NCBI GenBank assembly: GCA_018715025.1 | Contig: DVMK01000212.1 | Coordinates: 1 to 14,976 of the forward strand | Origin: Candidatus Caccousia avistercoris | GTDB taxonomy: Bacteria > Bacillota > Clostridia > Oscillospirales > Acutalibacteraceae | Direction of reading: 5' to 3' | Length of the DNA: 14,976 nt | Shown here: positions 12,561 through 14,976 of the stretch, in pieces | Layout: each line of letters starts with the position of its first letter | Numbering within the stretch: position 1 is the stretch's first letter | Notes under the pieces: generated by a model | The model's database searches: none | Seen by the model: only the letters and a program-made list of their open reading frames with translations | What the model was told of the DNA's origin: nothing | Program-made: the position numbers and the translations under genes

Positions 12561-14432
12561 GTGAACAGGCTGGAAGCCTTTTTGGAATGGGGCGGCGTCA
12601 GGAAGGATATTATTTGTCTGGTCCTTTCCGGGCTTGCCCTGCTGGCGAGTATTTTCCATTTGCTGCCTTTGCCCTTTGATCCGGCCTGGGTGGCCATTCT
12701 CCTCTGCGGCGTTCCCATCGTTTTGGAGGCGATTCTGGGCCTTGTGACAAAATTTGACATCAAGGCGGATGTTCTGGTGTCCATCGCCCTGGTGGCCTCT
12801 GTGGTGATAGGGGAGGATTTCGCGGCGGGGGAGGTGGCGTTCATCATGCAGCTGGGCGCCCTGCTGGAGGATTTGACGGTGGCCCGCGCCCGCGCCGGAA
12901 TTGAGAAGCTGGTGCGCCTTACGCCCCAGACGGCCCGGGTGGTGCGGGGGGCGCAGGAGATCACCCTTCCGGCAGAGCAGGTGCAGGTGGGCGACGTGCT
13001 CCGGGTGCTTCCCGGGGAAACCATCCCGGTAGACGGGGTCATCCTTTCCGGGCAGACCTCCATCAACCAGGCGGTTATGACGGGGGAATCCCTTCCGGTG
13101 GACAAGGGGGAGGGGGACGAGGTTTCCAGCGGCACGGTCAACCAGTTCGGCGCCTTTGACATGCGGGCTTCCAAGGTGGGGGAGGACAGCTCCATTCAGC
13201 GGATGATCCGCCTGGTGCAGTCGGCGGACGCGGGCAAGGCGAAAATTGTGAGCCTGGCCGACCGGTGGGCCACCTGGATTGTGATTCTTGCGCTCACGGC
13301 GGCAGCCCTCACCTGGCTGTTCACCGGCCAGGTGATCCGGGCCGTTACCATTCTGGTGGTGTTCTGCCCCTGCGCCCTGGTGCTGGCCACCCCCACGGCC
13401 ATAATGGCGGCTATTGGGAACGCCACCAGGCATGGCTTCCTGGTACGGGAGGGCGACGCTCTGGAAAGGCTTTCCATGACGGCCCGCATCGCCTTTGACA
13501 AGACGGGAACCCTCACCTACGGCACGCCGGAGGTGGTGGAGGTAATCAGCGCCCTGCCCGGGTTAGGGGAAAAGGAGCTGTACGCCCTGGCCGCCGCCGC
13601 CGAAAAACGGTCAGAGCATCCGCTGGGCCGGGCGGTGGTGCAGGGCTACGAGCGGGAATCCGGCCAGAGCGCCCGGCAGCCGGAGCAGTTTCACATGCAG
13701 CCGGGGCGCGGCGTAACGGCGCAGGTGCAGGGAAGGCGCGTGCTGGCGGGCAACCGGGGGTTTTTGGAGGAGCATCAGGCGGCGCCCCCGCCGCAGGCCC
13801 TGCGCCAGGCAGAAGCGTGCCTTTCCCGGGGCTGCACGGTTATCTACATCGCCCTGGACGGCCGGTACGCCGGGTACCTGGCGCTGGCCGACAGGCTGCG
13901 CGAGGAAAGCGCCGCCATGATACGGCAGGTTTCCGCCCTGGGGGTTCTGCCGGTCCTTCTCACCGGCGACCACGAGAACGCCGCCCGCACCATCGCGGAC
14001 CAGCTGGGGATTCAGGAGGTGCACGCCAGCTGCCTGCCGGAGGATAAGCTGGCGTGGATTGGCTCTTACCAGGAGAAAAACCTCCCAGTATGCATGATAG
14101 GGGACGGCGTGAACGACGCCCCCGCCCTGAAAACGGCCAACGTGGGCATCGCCATGGGCGGGGTGGGCAGCGACATTGCGGTGGATGCGGCCGACATCGC
14201 CCTGGTGGACGACGAGGTGAAGGAGCTGCCCCATCTGCTGGCCCTTTCCAGGCGGATGATGTTCGTCATCAAGTGCAACCTCAGCTTTTCCATGGCGCTG
14301 AATTTTCTGGCCATCCTGCTGGCGATTACCGGCGTTTTGAACCCGGTGGTGGGGGCGCTGGTCCACAACGCAGGCTCTGTGCTGGTTATTATCAATTCTG
14401 CTTTTTTGCTGAAATGGAGGAAACGAACATGA
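12561..14432 (+). CDS. P1B-type heavy-metal-exporting ATPase without HMA domain
   Basis: A 623-residue P-type ATPase that should pump a transition metal out of the cytoplasm using ATP. Visible motifs: actuator TGES (174-177), TM6 metal site CPC (269-271) in FCPCALVLATPTA, phosphorylation Asp313 in DKTGTLT, SEHPLGRA (HP 353-354) of the nucleotide domain, TGD (468-470) and GDGVNDAPALK (514-524). There is no N-terminal HMA metal-binding domain. TM7 has NLSFSMALN and TM8 reads VHNAGSVLVIINSA. That matches neither the Cu-type (YN, MxxSS) nor the Zn/Cd-type (conserved Asp) signature well, and from memory is nearer CtpC-like pumps, so the metal is uncertain. The GTG start at 12561 follows GGAAAGGGG; ATG 12556 hits a stop after two codons. 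Regulation is probably by a CsoR-family repressor. It overlaps the next gene by ATGA. Confidence 0.93.
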   Translation: MNRLEAFLEWGGVRKDIICLVLSGLALLASIFHLLPLPFDPAWVAILLCGVPIVLEAILGLVTKFDIKADVLVSIALVASVVIGEDFAAGEVAFIMQLGALLEDLTVARARAGIEKLVRLTPQTARVVRGAQEITLPAEQVQVGDVLRVLPGETIPVDGVILSGQTSINQAVMTGESLPVDKGEGDEVSSGTVNQFGAFDMRASKVGEDSSIQRMIRLVQSADAGKAKIVSLADRWATWIVILALTAAALTWLFTGQVIRAVTILVVFCPCALVLATPTAIMAAIGNATRHGFLVREGDALERLSMTARIAFDKTGTLTYGTPEVVEVISALPGLGEKELYALAAAAEKRSEHPLGRAVVQGYERESGQSARQPEQFHMQPGRGVTAQVQGRRVLAGNRGFLEEHQAAPPPQALRQAEACLSRGCTVIYIALDGRYAGYLALADRLREESAAMIRQVSALGVLPVLLTGDHENAARTIADQLGIQEVHASCLPEDKLAWIGSYQEKNLPVCMIGDGVNDAPALKTANVGIAMGGVGSDIAVDAADIALVDDEVKELPHLLALSRRMMFVIKCNLSFSMALNFLAILLAITGVLNPVVGALVHNAGSVLVIINSAFLLKWRKRT

Positions 14433-14605
14433 TTTTAGACGGGATCCTGATTTTAGCCGGCCTTCTGATTTTCGGGGCGGGGCGCCACTACCAGAAGAAA
14501 GAGAGCGGCGACGGCGGCTCCCGGCGGATTTACGCCACTGTCAGCATGGCGGGAATCATAGTGGCCCTTCTCTTTGCGGTCAAGCTGGCGTTTGATTTGA
14601 TGTAA
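14429..14605 (+). CDS. 58-residue two-helix membrane protein coupled to the ATPase
   Basis: A 58-residue protein with two hydrophobic segments (about residues 3-17 and 36-56) separated by a short polar, charged linker containing RHYQKKESGDGG. Its ATG overlaps the ATPase stop as ATGA and a GGAGG site lies inside the end of the ATPase gene, so it is very likely translated and made with the pump. I do not recognise the family. Small membrane partners are known for other P-type ATPases (for example KdpF, and PacL proteins for mycobacterial metal pumps), so a role as subunit, stabiliser or metal-handling partner is a reasonable inference. His20 and the acidic linker residues are the only obvious metal-ligand candidates. 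Terminator follows 25 nt later. Confidence 0.8.
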   Translation: MILDGILILAGLLIFGAGRHYQKKESGDGGSRRIYATVSMAGIIVALLFAVKLAFDLM

Positions 14606-14629
14606 CGGCGCTTTTTCTCAGCGAGAAAA

Positions 14630-14679
14630 CCCGCCGGGCAGCACGGCTTTTTGCAGGCTGTGCCGCCCGGCGGGTTTTT
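14630..14679 (+). terminator. Strong, probably bidirectional terminator
   Basis: CCCGCCGGGC-A-GCAC (14630-14644) pairs with GTGC-C-GCCCGGCGGG (14660-14674): 14 base pairs with one A-C mismatch, then TTTTT (14675-14679). On the other strand the stem is followed by TTTTCTC, so it can also end the convergent TetR gene. Confidence 0.9.
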
Positions 14680-14728
14680 GTGATGCATGACGCCTCCCAT
14701 TCCTTTTCTATAAACCGGCGCAGAGCCG

Positions 14729-14976
14729 TCACCCCATAAAATCCTTGTTCACAATGCGGAGAACAAGGCGCACGATTTCCTGGGGAGACTTGTCGATGCC
14801 CTCCACCAGCCACTGGCGGAGCAGGAAGTAGGTGCCCCCGGCAAGATACGTGTATGCCAGATGCTGGCTTTCGGCGTCCAATTCATGGATGCTTTTGGTG
14901 TCAAATGTGCTCTGGTACATGGTTTTGAACAATTCTGTCCATCCAGCGGCAGAGGTATATTGAATGAAAAGGGCGG
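14729..14976 (-). CDS. TetR-family regulator, C-terminal part (runs off window)
   Basis: Only the last ~82 residues are present; the frame is open to the window edge, so the DNA-binding N-terminus lies outside. The visible part is a helical ligand-binding/dimer domain ending YLAGGTYFLLRQWLVEGIDKSPQEIVRLVLRIV, a pattern common at the C-terminus of clostridial TetR/AcrR regulators. An apparent TTG start at 14932 is internal, since coding continues upstream of it without a stop. It converges on the ATPase operon and shares its terminator. Its ligand and targets cannot be deduced. The family call rests on this tail only. Confidence 0.7.
   Translation of the reverse strand, partial: ALFIQYTSAAGWTELFKTMYQSTFDTKSIHELDAESQHLAYTYLAGGTYFLLRQWLVEGIDKSPQEIVRLVLRIVNKDFMG

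Noticed and set aside
12556..12564. Two-codon ORF (ATG TTG TGA) just before the ATPase GTG start
   Set aside because: It could in principle modulate initiation, but it arises naturally from the bases around the GTG start and there is no other support for a regulatory uORF.
12438..13433. 331-codon minus-strand frame covering the ATPase promoter
   Set aside because: Antisense to the P1B ATPase and its consensus promoter and operators; His/Gly/Pro-rich shadow composition.
1..14976. CRISPR arrays, tRNA or rRNA genes, complete insertion sequences
   Set aside because: No repeat-spacer pattern, no cloverleaf or rRNA-like stretch, and no transposase reading frame were seen on either strand.

Overview
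The window looks like chromosomal DNA from a GC-rich, anaerobic, gut-type member of the Clostridia (Oscillospiraceae/Ruminococcaceae-like). This placement rests on Firmicutes-type Shine-Dalgarno sites, near-consensus sigma-A promoters, a PTS HPr/Enzyme I pair, XpaC and PadR families, and typical clostridial operators in a GC-rich background. It is inferred from gene content, not from a marker gene.

Layout. (1) 1-617: no convincing gene. It holds a chain of stem-loops and two strong plus-strand intrinsic terminators, and probably represents the edge or remnant of an integrative element. (2) 618-1620, minus strand: padR-yjdF, an overlapping two-gene operon behind a promoter covered by two abutting perfect-armed palindromes. 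(3) 1788-5643, minus strand: a run of HAD phosphatase, small two-helix membrane protein, HPr, Enzyme I, terminator, then an MscS channel. HPr has Lys where the regulatory Ser46 normally sits, and Enzyme I is short at its C-terminus. (4) 5683-6231, plus strand: a good promoter followed by two decapitated genes, the first ~36 codons of a metallo-beta-lactamase-fold hydrolase and the first ~60 codons of a response regulator. (5) 6232-8871, minus strand: a GH116-family glycosidase with both catalytic residues. (6) 9021-12344, minus strand: a tightly coupled three-gene operon encoding a substrate-binding/VWA fusion lipoprotein, XpaC, and a second membrane-anchored protein whose binding domain is a recognisable paralogue of the first. 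It ends in a strong terminator. (7) 12450-14679, plus strand: a CsoR-type, twin-operator promoter driving a P1B heavy-metal ATPase translationally coupled to a 58-residue two-helix protein, closed by a bidirectional terminator. (8) 14729-14976, minus strand: the C-terminal part of a TetR-family regulator that runs off the window.

Most interesting points. The SBP-VWA / XpaC / SBP operon looks like an envelope system in which two homologous binding domains, one carrying a MIDAS metal-binding VWA domain, are made without any ABC permease or ATPase. The P1B ATPase with its 58-residue partner is a candidate pump/small-subunit pair. The padR-yjdF operon suggests a protein repressor doing what the yjdF riboswitch does elsewhere. 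All functional statements are from sequence reading alone; no searches were run.
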